Below are positions 1 to 5,663 of a stretch of 5,663 bases of DNA, one piece after another. Position numbers and translations under genes: made by a program. Location: the NCBI GenBank assembly GCA_913064755.1, contig CAJYBQ010000254.1, forward strand, positions 1-5,663. Direction: 5' to 3'. Position 1 is the first letter of the stretch. Every line of letters begins with the position of its first letter. The DNA comes from an uncultured Alphaproteobacteria bacterium (lineage in GTDB: Bacteria; Pseudomonadota; Alphaproteobacteria; Minwuiales; Minwuiaceae). Under the pieces are notes generated by a model. The model saw nothing but the letters and a program-made list of their open reading frames with translations, was not told the DNA's origin and did not search any database.

Positions 1-573
1 CCCGGCGGCGACAGCCCAGTCGAATCCGGGGACGCGCACCGCCAGATGACCGTCGATGGCCTGTCGTGCCGGACCGGCGGCGGCCACCACGATCCGGCCA
101 TGGCGTTCAACGCAGCCCAGCCGTTTCAGACCGAACGACGCGCGGTCCAGGTCCGGAAAGCCCTCCACCCGATGCGGGATGGCCGCCAGTTCACCGCGAT
201 TGTCCCATGTCCAGGCGTGATAGGGACAGGTGAAACGCCTTGCGCAACCCGCCGCATCGTCCACCAGCCGGGTGCCGCGATGGCGACAGACATTCAGGAA
301 CGCATGCGCCTGCCCGGTCCCGTCACGGGTCAGCAGCAATGGCAACCCGGCCACCTGTCGCCGCATGAAGCTGTCCGGGCCATCCAGTTCGCTCGCATGG
401 GCGGCCATGACCGGCACCCGGCGAAAGATGGCGTCCCGTTCGGCCAGGAACCGGGCCTCCGAGCAATAGGCCTCGGCCTTGTTGGCGGTCTGCGTTGCGT
501 CCAGGAAGAACGACCCGGAATCCTTCAGCGCCGTGATCTCCTGCAACAGGTCGATTTCCGTCTGCCGGTCCAT
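1..573 (-). CDS. Rieske [2Fe-2S] ring-hydroxylating oxygenase alpha-subunit-like protein (C-terminus outside the window)
   Basis: The minus strand is open from ATG at 573 to base 1 with no stop, giving 191 residues of a longer protein. Residues 96-119 carry a Rieske iron-sulfur site: C96-R-H98-R-G, then 17 residues, then C116-P-Y-H119-A-W, so two Cys and two His are present to hold a [2Fe-2S] cluster. The text before it (AERDAIFRRVPVMAAHASEL, then a stretch around residues 66-95 with GLPLLLTRDG and AFLNVCRHRG) is typical of the N-terminal domain of aromatic ring-hydroxylating oxygenase alpha subunits. These cytoplasmic enzymes take electrons from a reductase and oxidise aromatic or other substrates at a mononuclear iron in the C-terminal domain. 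That domain lies beyond the window, so catalytic iron ligands and substrate cannot be judged. The start is supported by a GGAGG (complement of 579-583) five bases upstream. An ATG at 596 is out of frame. The gene is divergent from flgK and probably functionally unrelated to it. Confidence 0.88.
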   Translation of the reverse strand, partial: MDRQTEIDLLQEITALKDSGSFFLDATQTANKAEAYCSEARFLAERDAIFRRVPVMAAHASELDGPDSFMRRQVAGLPLLLTRDGTGQAHAFLNVCRHRGTRLVDDAAGCARRFTCPYHAWTWDNRGELAAIPHRVEGFPDLDRASFGLKRLGCVERHGRIVVAAAGPARQAIDGHLAVRVPGFDWAVAAG

Positions 574-925
574 CCCGTCCTCCCTTGCCGCGCCATCCCC
601 TCCACTTCTGTTAAGCGCCCCGGCCCGGTGTGACCAGACGGAAACGCGACCGCCCGGCGGGGCCTGACCGGGTTCGCGGCGACGGGACGGTTCACGCCCG
701 ACCCTTGTCACCTGTTTCGCGCAACTGGTCCGGCCCATGCAACGACCCTGGCATGAACACACGGACAGACATCGCGATTGACAGCCTGATTGGTGAAAAA
801 ATGTCGGTAATTCAGATGGTTGAACATGGTACGGAGGCCCCTGCAGTGGTCGGCATGATTTGCCGCCCGGCCACCGTCGTTGCCGCCAACCCGGCAAGCC
901 TTGCCGTCGCGTCGGAGGATCGGTC
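574..925. other. Divergent intergenic region between the Rieske gene and flgK
   Basis: This 352-base stretch separates the minus-strand Rieske gene from plus-strand flgK. Its left half (574-720) is GC-rich and I recognise no gene or promoter there, though it must hold the Rieske gene's promoter. Its right half holds a sigma-54-like element (726-741) and a conspicuously AT-richer patch (about 765-835) with mixed third-base composition, unlike the coding DNA on either side. A small reading frame (753-929) crosses this patch and is listed separately as doubtful. No sigma-28-type (TAAA...GCCGATAA) flagellar promoter was seen. Confidence 0.6.
726..741 (+). promoter_or_regulatory. Candidate sigma-54 (-24/-12) promoter for flgK-flgL
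   Basis: The bases TGGTCCGGCCCATGCA match the sigma-54 consensus TGGCACG-N4-TTGCW at 9 of 12 fixed positions. The invariant GG (727-728) and GC (739-740) have the correct spacing, 12 bases from G to G. Mismatches are at 729, 730 and 737. Transcription would begin near 752, leaving a leader of about 174 bases before flgK. Sigma-54 control of late hook and filament genes is established in several Alphaproteobacteria such as Caulobacter, which makes the location sensible. No enhancer site was identified. A chance match remains possible in GC-rich DNA. Confidence 0.4.
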
Positions 926-929
926 ATGA
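753..929 (+). CDS. Doubtful small ORF overlapping the flgK start (58 residues, or 42 from an internal ATG)
   Basis: An open frame runs from ATG 753 to TGA 927-929. The stop overlaps the flgK start as ATGA (926-929), the arrangement typical of translational coupling. A second in-frame ATG at 801 would give 42 residues starting MSVIQMVEHG and has a weak GGTGA about six bases upstream. ATG 753 has no clear ribosome site and would be almost leaderless if the sigma-54 start near 752 is right. I recognise no family, signal peptide or membrane segment. Third codon positions are mixed and clearly less GC-biased than in flgK, which argues against an ordinary conserved gene. It could be a leader peptide, a recent ORF or chance. 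Confidence 0.2.
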   Translation: MNTRTDIAIDSLIGEKMSVIQMVEHGTEAPAVVGMICRPATVVAANPASLAVASEDRS

Positions 930-3016
930 GCCTGAGCGGCATTCTCAACAGCGGCACCAGCGGCCTGATCGCGGCACAGGTCGGGCTCTCCACCGTTTCC
1001 GACAACATCGCCAACGTGAACACGGAAGGATATGCCCGCAAGGAAGCGCTGCAGGACAACCGTGTCATCGGCGGCCAGGGCATCGGTGTCCAGGTCACCG
1101 AGGTACGGCGCATCGCAGACACATTCCTGTCGCAGGAATTCCGCATCGCCGCCGCCGAGTCCGGCCGGTTCGAAGCCATGGATGAACTGCAGCAGCAGAT
1201 GACCGCCCTGCTGGGCGACCCGACGCAGGATCGCACCCTGGTGTCCCGGCTCGACGACATCTTCAACGCCGCCGCGGCCCTGGCCAACAACCCCGACACC
1301 ACGGCCACCCGCAACGCGACGCTGGATGCCCTGCAGCGGCTGGACGAGGACATCGACCTGGTGGCGGACGGCATTCGCGACCTGCAGCGGCAGGCCGACC
1401 AGCGCGTCGGTGACACGGTGCAGACCATCAATGACCTGATCGAACAGATCGACGACCTGAACCGCGAGATCTCCAAGCGCCCCGCCGAGTCCGACAGCAA
1501 CGCGCTGCTGGATCAGCGGGCACGGAAGCTGGATCAGCTGGGTGAACTGGTCGACATCCGCACCTTCGACCTGGGTCAGGGCATGCTGGCCGTGTCCACC
1601 AACGCGGGCCTGCCGCTGGTGGACCACGCGGCACGGCGCATCGTGCATGTGCCGAACGACGCCGCCATCGCCGGGCAGACGTTCCCGCAGCTGACGATCG
1701 AGCGCGTGGACCCCGCCACGGGTCAGACCACTGCCGTCAACGGCACCATCGACAGCAGCATCCGGTCGGGCACCCTGCGCGGCCTGATGGATATCCGCGA
1801 CACCAACCTGAATGACCTCGCCGTCGAACTGGGGGCCATGACCGGCCACATCGCCGACGAGCTGAACCGGGTCCACAACGACTTCACCGCCGTGCCGCCG
1901 CCCGCGGAACTGGTCGGTCGCAACACCGGTGCGCTGGCCACCGACCCGCATGGCTTCACCGGCATTGCGTCGTTCCACGCCTTCGATGCCGACAACGCGG
2001 TGACCGCAACGGCCACCATCGATTTCGGTGCCATCGGCGGCACGGTGCAGGATGCCATCAACGCCGTGAACGCCGGCCTCGGCGGCCAGGGCACGCTCAG
2101 CCTGTCCAACGGCGTCATGACATTCGCCGCTGCCGGCGCGGCCACCGGCGTCGCGGTCCAGCAGGATGCGACCACACCATCCGACAATGGCGGTCGCGGC
2201 TTTGCCCATCGCTTCGGCCTGAACGACCTGGTGTCCACCGGCACGGGGCCGAATTTCGACACCGGCCTGACCGCCGCCACCAACCACGGCTTCACGGGCG
2301 AGATCACCCTCAGCCTCGTCGGTCCCGCCAACCAGCGCGCCATCACCACCACGGTCGACATGGCCGCCATCGGCGGCACGGTCGGTGACCTGGTGGCGCA
2401 GTTGAACACGAACTTCTCCGGCCTGGTGAACTTCGCCCTGGACAGTGCGGGCAAGCTGTCCGCCACCCCCGCCAGCGTGGCCAGCAGTTTCCGGCTGGCC
2501 GTCCTGGCCGACGATACCACCCGCGGGACGACCGGCGTCTCCGCCGCTGACATGTTCGGGCTCGGCAGCGCTTCCGTCGCCGGCATCGCGTCGGGGTTCG
2601 AGATCGCCTCGGCCATCGCGAACAATCCGGAAGGCATTTCGCTGGCCAGCGTCAACGCCTCCGGCAACCCGGCCGTCGGCGTCGGCGACAATGCCGGTGC
2701 GCTTTCATTCCAGACGCTTGGCAGTGAAGAGGGCCGCTTCGACGGTGCCGGGCTCCTGCCCGCCATGACCGCCACCCTGTCCGAGATCGGGGCCGAGTTC
2801 CTGGGCCGCGCCGGCCAGTCGGCCAAGGATATCGCGGTCCGGGCGGAAGATCGCCTGGCACTGCGCGACGAATTGAGCGAACGGGTCAGCGAAGTGTCCG
2901 GTGTCAACCTGGACGAGGAAATGACCAACCTCATCACCTTCCAGACAGCCTTCAACGCCTCCGCCCGCGTCATCTCCGCGACGCAGGAGATGTTCGACGC
3001 GCTGCTGAGAATCTAG
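926..3016 (+). CDS. flgK: Flagellar hook-filament junction protein 1 (FlgK, HAP1)
   Basis: FlgK is exported through the flagellar type III system and, with FlgL, forms the junction joining the hook to the flagellin filament. The 696-residue product starts MSLSGILNSGTSGLIAAQ and carries the N-terminal rod/hook signature at residues 4-41, including DNIANVNTEGYAR. A helical D1 segment rich in heptads follows (about 60-200). The C-terminal helix (659-696, GVNLDEEMTN...LITFQTAFNASARVISATQE) is the conserved flagellar basal-body/hook C-terminal domain. E. coli FlgK has 547 residues. The excess here lies in residues 342-550, where two related units sit 112 residues apart (listed separately). The start is set by GGAGGA at 914-919, six bases before ATG 926. 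The frame is open back to 860, but that extension lacks a ribosome site and family similarity. The gene lies 20 bases upstream of flgL and is surely co-transcribed with it. Confidence 0.96.
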   Translation: MSLSGILNSGTSGLIAAQVGLSTVSDNIANVNTEGYARKEALQDNRVIGGQGIGVQVTEVRRIADTFLSQEFRIAAAESGRFEAMDELQQQMTALLGDPTQDRTLVSRLDDIFNAAAALANNPDTTATRNATLDALQRLDEDIDLVADGIRDLQRQADQRVGDTVQTINDLIEQIDDLNREISKRPAESDSNALLDQRARKLDQLGELVDIRTFDLGQGMLAVSTNAGLPLVDHAARRIVHVPNDAAIAGQTFPQLTIERVDPATGQTTAVNGTIDSSIRSGTLRGLMDIRDTNLNDLAVELGAMTGHIADELNRVHNDFTAVPPPAELVGRNTGALATDPHGFTGIASFHAFDADNAVTATATIDFGAIGGTVQDAINAVNAGLGGQGTLSLSNGVMTFAAAGAATGVAVQQDATTPSDNGGRGFAHRFGLNDLVSTGTGPNFDTGLTAATNHGFTGEITLSLVGPANQRAITTTVDMAAIGGTVGDLVAQLNTNFSGLVNFALDSAGKLSATPASVASSFRLAVLADDTTRGTTGVSAADMFGLGSASVAGIASGFEIASAIANNPEGISLASVNASGNPAVGVGDNAGALSFQTLGSEEGRFDGAGLLPAMTATLSEIGAEFLGRAGQSAKDIAVRAEDRLALRDELSERVSEVSGVNLDEEMTNLITFQTAFNASARVISATQEMFDALLRI
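1949..2566 (+). repeat. Two tandem diverged domain copies inside FlgK
   Basis: Unit 1 covers residues 342-436 and unit 2 residues 454-547. Both open with HGFTG (H342 and H454) and both contain AIGGTV (A369 and A481), exactly 112 residues apart at each anchor. Each continues with an amphipathic Asp/Asn-containing helix, then an L-S/L-x-x-G-x-(L/M)-(T/S) strand, and closes on FGL (F430 and F544, offset 114). The closing parts read GGRGFAHRFGLNDLV and GTTGVSAADMFGLG. At DNA level a 17-base block (2030-2046) recurs identically at 2366-2382. Otherwise the copies are well diverged, so the duplication is old. They probably form surface-exposed D2/D3-like domains of the junction ring. Confidence 0.7.
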
Positions 3017-3036
3017 GGAAAGGGAGGAACCACACC

Positions 3037-3993
3037 ATGCGTATCGGAACCTTCGGCAACAGCCAGGCCATGATCCAGCAGATGCTGCGTCAGCAGACGG
3101 ACCTGGTGGAGACCCAGCGCCAGGTCGCGACCGGCACCAAGTACGATGACGTGAAGGGCTTCGGCGCGGGCACGTCATCGCTGCTGAGTTCGCATTCGAT
3201 CATGAACCGGCTGGACGGATTCTATGACAGCAACAAGTCGATCTCCGGTCGGCTGAATGCCTTCGACCACAGCCTGACGGAACTGGAAGGGATCGGGAAC
3301 CGGCTGCGTGACGCGCTGTTCACCGCCCGTGGCACCAGCGACGGCACCGGCCTGGTGACGGAGATCGATGCCCTGTTCCAGCAGGCGTCATCGATCATGA
3401 ACACCCGCTTCGAAGGCCGTTTCCTGTTCGGTGGCACCGTCAGCGACCAGCAGCCGATGGCCATCGGTTCCACTGCTGAACTGCTCGCCACGGCCGAGCC
3501 GCCGACGGGATCCTTCTTCAACGACCAGGGCGACCCGAACAGCATCCGCCTGGACGAACGCACCACCGTCACCGTCGGCAATACCGCGTCGCAGGTCGGC
3601 GAGGAACTGCTCCACGCCATGCAGCGCATCCTGATGTTCGACGCCGGCACCCTGCCCGCCGGTGCAGCCGCCTTCGCCCCCGCCGGTGACCTGGACCAGC
3701 AGCTGGACGACAACCAGGCCGAGTTCCTGCAGAGCGAACTGGACCGCGTGCTGGGTGCCATCGACACCATGAAGACCGCCGCCACCGACAATGCCCTGAA
3801 CATCCAGACGGTCGAGGACGTGCAGACCCGCATCGAGGATCAGCGCATCACCCTGTCCGAACTGCTCTCCGACAAGGAAGACGCCGACCTGGGCGAAGCC
3901 GCCATCCGCCTGAACCAGCAGCAGGTCGCCCTGGAAGCCAGCTTCCGCATGATCGCCCAGATGCGCCAGTTGAGCCTGGTGAACCTGCTGTAG
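3037..3993 (+). CDS. flgL: Flagellar hook-filament junction protein 3 (FlgL, HAP3)
   Basis: FlgL is the second junction protein, sitting between FlgK and the first flagellin subunits, and is exported by the flagellar type III apparatus. The 318-residue product matches the usual length (E. coli FlgL has 317). It has the flagellin-like N-terminal helical domain at about residues 1-135, with QQTDLVETQRQVATGTKYDD near the front and TRFEGRFLFGGT near 125-138. A variable, less helical middle follows (about 140-215). The C-terminal coiled-coil helix (about 220-318) ends in EASFRMIAQMRQLSLVNLL, as is typical of flagellin-fold proteins that pack N- and C-terminal helices together. GGGAGGAA at 3022-3029 lies seven bases before ATG 3037. 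The 20-base gap after flgK indicates one operon. Nothing is truncated or unusual. A short flagellin is the only alternative, and position after flgK makes FlgL the better call. Confidence 0.94.
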   Translation: MRIGTFGNSQAMIQQMLRQQTDLVETQRQVATGTKYDDVKGFGAGTSSLLSSHSIMNRLDGFYDSNKSISGRLNAFDHSLTELEGIGNRLRDALFTARGTSDGTGLVTEIDALFQQASSIMNTRFEGRFLFGGTVSDQQPMAIGSTAELLATAEPPTGSFFNDQGDPNSIRLDERTTVTVGNTASQVGEELLHAMQRILMFDAGTLPAGAAAFAPAGDLDQQLDDNQAEFLQSELDRVLGAIDTMKTAATDNALNIQTVEDVQTRIEDQRITLSELLSDKEDADLGEAAIRLNQQQVALEASFRMIAQMRQLSLVNLL

Positions 3994-4006
3994 CGTATGA
4001 ATGCAA

Positions 4007-4040
4007 ACGGGGGCGCCACCATTGCAGGTGACACCCCCGT
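4007..4040. terminator. Hairpin between convergent flgL and LLM genes, likely bidirectional terminator
   Basis: Bases 4007-4020 pair with 4027-4040 around the six-base loop ATTGCA. ACGGGGG pairs perfectly with CCCCCGT, followed by seven further positions with two C-A mismatches. The hairpin begins 13 bases after the flgL stop and ends 18 bases before the LLM stop. On the plus strand no T tract follows. On the minus strand the stem is followed by TTTGCATT, a weak T-rich tail, so it suits the minus-strand gene slightly better. Confidence 0.7.
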
Positions 4041-4058
4041 CCGGAACTCTCCGCCGTT

Positions 4059-5117
4059 CTATGCCGCGTGGTTCAGGTCATAGCCCTTGAACGTGGTGTC
4101 GATGCGCTGGATGTCCTGCAGCACGCCGCGGTCGATCAGGCTGGGTTTCTCGCCTTCCGCCGTCTGGAAGCCGATGGAATCGGACAGGCCGCCGAAGCGG
4201 TCGTTGATCCGGTCGGCGATGACGTCCCAGGTGCCACGGGCACAGAACAGGTCGACGACGTCGTCGGGAACTTCCTTCGCCATTTCGTCCCAGCGCTGCT
4301 GCACGGACATGCGGTGCAGCTTCTCGCCCAGGTCCATCAGGTCATGCTGTTCGAACACCGGCCAGTAGGTCCGCGTCGAGCCGTAGAAGGCGACGCGGTA
4401 GCGGATCCATTCGAACATCTTCGCGACCTCTTCCTCGGTCTTGCCCGTGGCGATGAAGCCGCCGCCGGAAATCTCGAAGTTGTCGCGCGACCGCCCGCCC
4501 CGCTCGAACCCTGTCTGCAGTTCCGGCATGATCACGTTTTCCATGTACTTGCGGGTACAGAAACCGTGCAGGCGGACACCGTCGCAGACGTGCCCGGCCA
4601 CCCGCATCATGGCGGGGCCGACGGCGGCGATCGTCACCGGCGCGCCGACATGGCCCATGGGTGCGGGCGTGAAATTGGGGGTCATCAGGGTGAAGGAGTA
4701 ATGCTTGCCGATGAAGGCGAGATCCTTGCCGCCCTCCGACCAGCATTTCCAGATGGCGTGCAGGGACTGGATGTATTCCTTCAGACGCGGTGCAGGCGGG
4801 CTCCACGGCACGGAGAACCGGCGTTCGTTGTGTCCTTTCACCTGGCTGCCGAGGCCCAGCACGAAACGACCGCCGGATGCCGCCTGCAGGTCCCATGATG
4901 CCTCCGCCACCACCATCGGGCTGCGCGGGAAGGCGATGGCGACGCCGGTCGCAAGCTGGATCGAATCGGTTGTGGTCGATGCCACGGCCAGCGGCAGGAA
5001 CGGCTCGTTCGCGTTCTCCTGCGTGACGATGCCGTCATAACCGGCATCCTCGATGGATTTCGCGAACGTGCCTGCATTCTTCAGGGGCACCCCCTGCATA
5101 GCGAACTGGACCTTCAT
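4059..5117 (-). CDS. Luciferase-like (LLM) class oxidoreductase, probably F420- or flavin-dependent
   Basis: The 352-residue product fits the bacterial luciferase-like TIM-barrel superfamily, cytoplasmic enzymes that use reduced flavin or coenzyme F420. Characteristic parts are MKVQFAMQGVPLKNAGTFAK (barrel strand 1 and helix), AGYDGIVTQENANEPFLPLA (26-44), IQLATGVAIAFPRSPMV (53-69), SGGRFVLGLGSQVKGHNERR (81-100) followed by FSVPW, PVTIAAVGPAMMRVAGHVCDGVRLHGF (160-186) and the C-terminal GTWDVIADRINDRFGGLSDS. The GLGSQVKGHNERRF type of sequence resembles a subgroup annotated as F420-dependent and common in actinobacteria. The substrate is unknown. ATG 5117 is preferred: GGGGAG (complement of 5123-5128) lies five bases upstream and the family start fits. 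The frame continues to an ATG at 5210, but the extra 31 residues look random. The gene is divergent from a CofC-like F420 biosynthesis gene, which strengthens F420 as cofactor. FMN remains possible. Confidence 0.85.
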   Translation of the reverse strand: MKVQFAMQGVPLKNAGTFAKSIEDAGYDGIVTQENANEPFLPLAVASTTTDSIQLATGVAIAFPRSPMVVAEASWDLQAASGGRFVLGLGSQVKGHNERRFSVPWSPPAPRLKEYIQSLHAIWKCWSEGGKDLAFIGKHYSFTLMTPNFTPAPMGHVGAPVTIAAVGPAMMRVAGHVCDGVRLHGFCTRKYMENVIMPELQTGFERGGRSRDNFEISGGGFIATGKTEEEVAKMFEWIRYRVAFYGSTRTYWPVFEQHDLMDLGEKLHRMSVQQRWDEMAKEVPDDVVDLFCARGTWDVIADRINDRFGGLSDSIGFQTAEGEKPSLIDRGVLQDIQRIDTTFKGYDLNHAA

Positions 5118-5247
5118 GCTTTCTCCCCATTGCACGCAGGGGCCGGATGCATGAACAGATGGGTTCTGTGCATGGACGCCGCCCTTGCCGCCTGTATGAT
5201 ACCGCGCCAACTCGGGGGGAAACTAGAGGGAGGTGGATTTCACGTCC
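5118..5247. promoter_or_regulatory. Divergent promoter region between LLM and CofC-like genes
   Basis: These 130 bases must hold the starts of both divergent genes. CATGAACAG (5150-5158) and CTGTGCATG (5166-5174) form an inverted repeat with one mismatch and a seven-base centre, a possible operator. TATGAT (5195-5200) is a good -10 candidate for the plus-strand gene, but no convincing -35 lies 16-18 bases before it. It lies inside the odd palindrome GTATGATAC (5194-5202). Assignments are by eye and tentative. Confidence 0.35.
5228..5233 (+). promoter_or_regulatory. Ribosome binding site of the CofC-like gene, unusually distant
   Basis: GGGAGG is the only strong Shine-Dalgarno match before ATG 5248, yet 14 bases separate them, against 5-7 for the other four genes here. 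The in-frame GTG at 5233-5235 overlaps the site and cannot use it. Either initiation is weak or a structure shortens the distance. Confidence 0.45.
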
Positions 5248-5663
5248 ATGTGGATCATTCTGCCCATACAGAATCTTGATCAGGCAAAGCAACGGCTTGC
5301 GGGTGAACTTTCACCGCAGGAGCGTCGCAGCCTGGTTAAAACCATGCTGACGGATGTCTTCGAGGCCCTGGCCGAGACCCGCCGCATCAGCGGCATCGTC
5401 ATTGTCTCGCGGGAGCCGAAGGCAACCGAGTTCGCCGCACGCTATGGTGCGGAACTGGTGGAGGAGCCATTGAACGAGGGCCAGTCGATGGCGGTCCAGC
5501 GTGGTGTCGACCACGTGCTGGCCAAGGGTGGACGCGGCATCGTCACGGTACCGGGCGGCGCCCCGGCGCTGACGGCATATGAGATCGATGGCCTGATCGC
5601 CCTGAGCGGCACCTCCGAACCTTCCCTGACGCTGTGCCCGTCGCATGACACGCGCGGCGACAC
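5248..5663 (+). CDS. cofC: CofC/FbiD-like phospholactate (or PEP/3-phosphoglycerate) guanylyltransferase (C-terminus outside the window)
   Basis: CofC-family enzymes transfer GMP from GTP to 2-phospholactate, phosphoenolpyruvate (FbiD) or 3-phosphoglycerate, making the activated donor for the F420 side chain. The 138 codons seen start MWIILPIQNLDQAKQRLAGE, then LSPQERRSLVKTMLTDVFEAL (21-41), GIVIVSREP (49-57), and ELVEEPLNEGQSMAVQRGVD (69-88), where a glycine-rich LN-x-x-x-x-A-V-x-x-G segment is typical of the family. IVTVPGGAPALTAYEID (98-114) and CPSHDTRGD (130-138) follow, matching the usual P-x-D-x-P and P-S-x-D-x-x-G regions. At residue 104 Gly replaces the customary metal-binding Asp. 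ATG 5248 gives the family start, but its GGGAGG (5228-5233) is 14 bases away, longer than usual. An in-frame GTG at 5233 overlaps that site and is less likely. The protein could be an active variant, one with altered metal binding, or a diverged nucleotidyltransferase. Confidence 0.75.
   Translation, partial: MWIILPIQNLDQAKQRLAGELSPQERRSLVKTMLTDVFEALAETRRISGIVIVSREPKATEFAARYGAELVEEPLNEGQSMAVQRGVDHVLAKGGRGIVTVPGGAPALTAYEIDGLIALSGTSEPSLTLCPSHDTRGD

Noticed and set aside
46..633. Plus-strand frame opposite the Rieske gene (195 residues)
   Set aside because: The other strand carries an unmistakable Rieske motif with a good ribosome site.
649..661. GC-rich palindrome CCGCCCGGCGG in the Rieske/flgK gap
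   Set aside because: Short, without loop or T tract, and the kind of palindrome expected by chance in this base composition.
778..811. TTGACA at 778-783 as a sigma-70 -35 box for flgK
   Set aside because: No -10-like hexamer lies 16-18 bases downstream. The best candidate, GGTAAT (806-811), is 22 bases away.
848..863. Second sigma-54-like match (GG...TTTGC) closer to flgK
   Set aside because: Spacing between the GG and GC doublets is wrong (10 or 14 bases instead of 12).
860..925. Upstream extension of flgK
   Set aside because: Residues before MSLSGILNSG do not resemble FlgK, and the GGAGGA at 914-919 places the start at 926.
812..2287. Long open frame antisense to flgK (491 residues)
   Set aside because: It is rich in Gly, Val, Gln, Arg and His with no family resemblance, and lies opposite a convincingly coding flgK. 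Such frames are expected opposite GC-rich genes with strong third-base bias.
1723..2973. Second long antisense frame within flgK (416 residues)
   Set aside because: Low-complexity Ser/Pro/Ala/Arg text, no recognisable domain, fully inside flgK.
4068..4898. Plus-strand frame opposite the LLM gene (276 residues)
   Set aside because: No ribosome site or family text. The minus-strand frame clearly encodes an LLM-class protein.
5118..5210. Upstream extension of the LLM gene to ATG 5210
   Set aside because: The added 31 residues do not look like the family, and a good ribosome site lies just before ATG 5117.

Overview
The window is high-GC (roughly two-thirds G+C by eye), with tight Shine-Dalgarno sites and a flgK-flgL pair. 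The style of the FlgK middle region (HGFTG...AIGGTV...GGRGF...FGLNDLV) suggests an alphaproteobacterium, perhaps of Rhodospirillales type. That placement is inference from sequence style, not from a marker gene. No tRNA, rRNA, CRISPR array, insertion sequence or transposase was seen.

Layout. (1) Bases 1-573, minus strand: the N-terminal 191 residues of a Rieske [2Fe-2S] ring-hydroxylating oxygenase alpha-subunit-like protein, cut by the window edge. (2) Bases 574-925: a divergent intergenic region with a sigma-54-like -24/-12 element and a doubtful small reading frame that overlaps the flgK start by ATGA. (3) Bases 926-3016, plus: flgK (hook-filament junction protein 1), 696 residues, enlarged by two tandem copies of a surface domain. 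(4) Bases 3037-3993, plus: flgL (hook-filament junction protein 3). (5) Bases 3994-4058: a convergent gap with one strong hairpin. (6) Bases 4059-5117, minus: a luciferase-like TIM-barrel oxidoreductase resembling the actinobacterial F420-dependent group. (7) Bases 5118-5247: a 130-base divergent promoter region with short inverted repeats. (8) Bases 5248-5663, plus: the first 138 codons of a CofC/FbiD-like guanylyltransferase, the enzyme that makes the activated phospho-donor for coenzyme F420, cut by the window edge.

How the parts work together. FlgK and FlgL form the junction between hook and filament and are almost certainly co-transcribed. The LLM oxidoreductase and the CofC-like gene are divergent neighbours and suggest an F420 synthesis-and-use locus, which is uncommon in Proteobacteria. 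The CofC-like protein lacks the Asp usually found in the family's P-x-D-x-P motif (it reads PGGAP), so its activity needs checking. The flagellar pair and the F420 pair seem to be separate transcription units that meet at the hairpin around 4007-4040.
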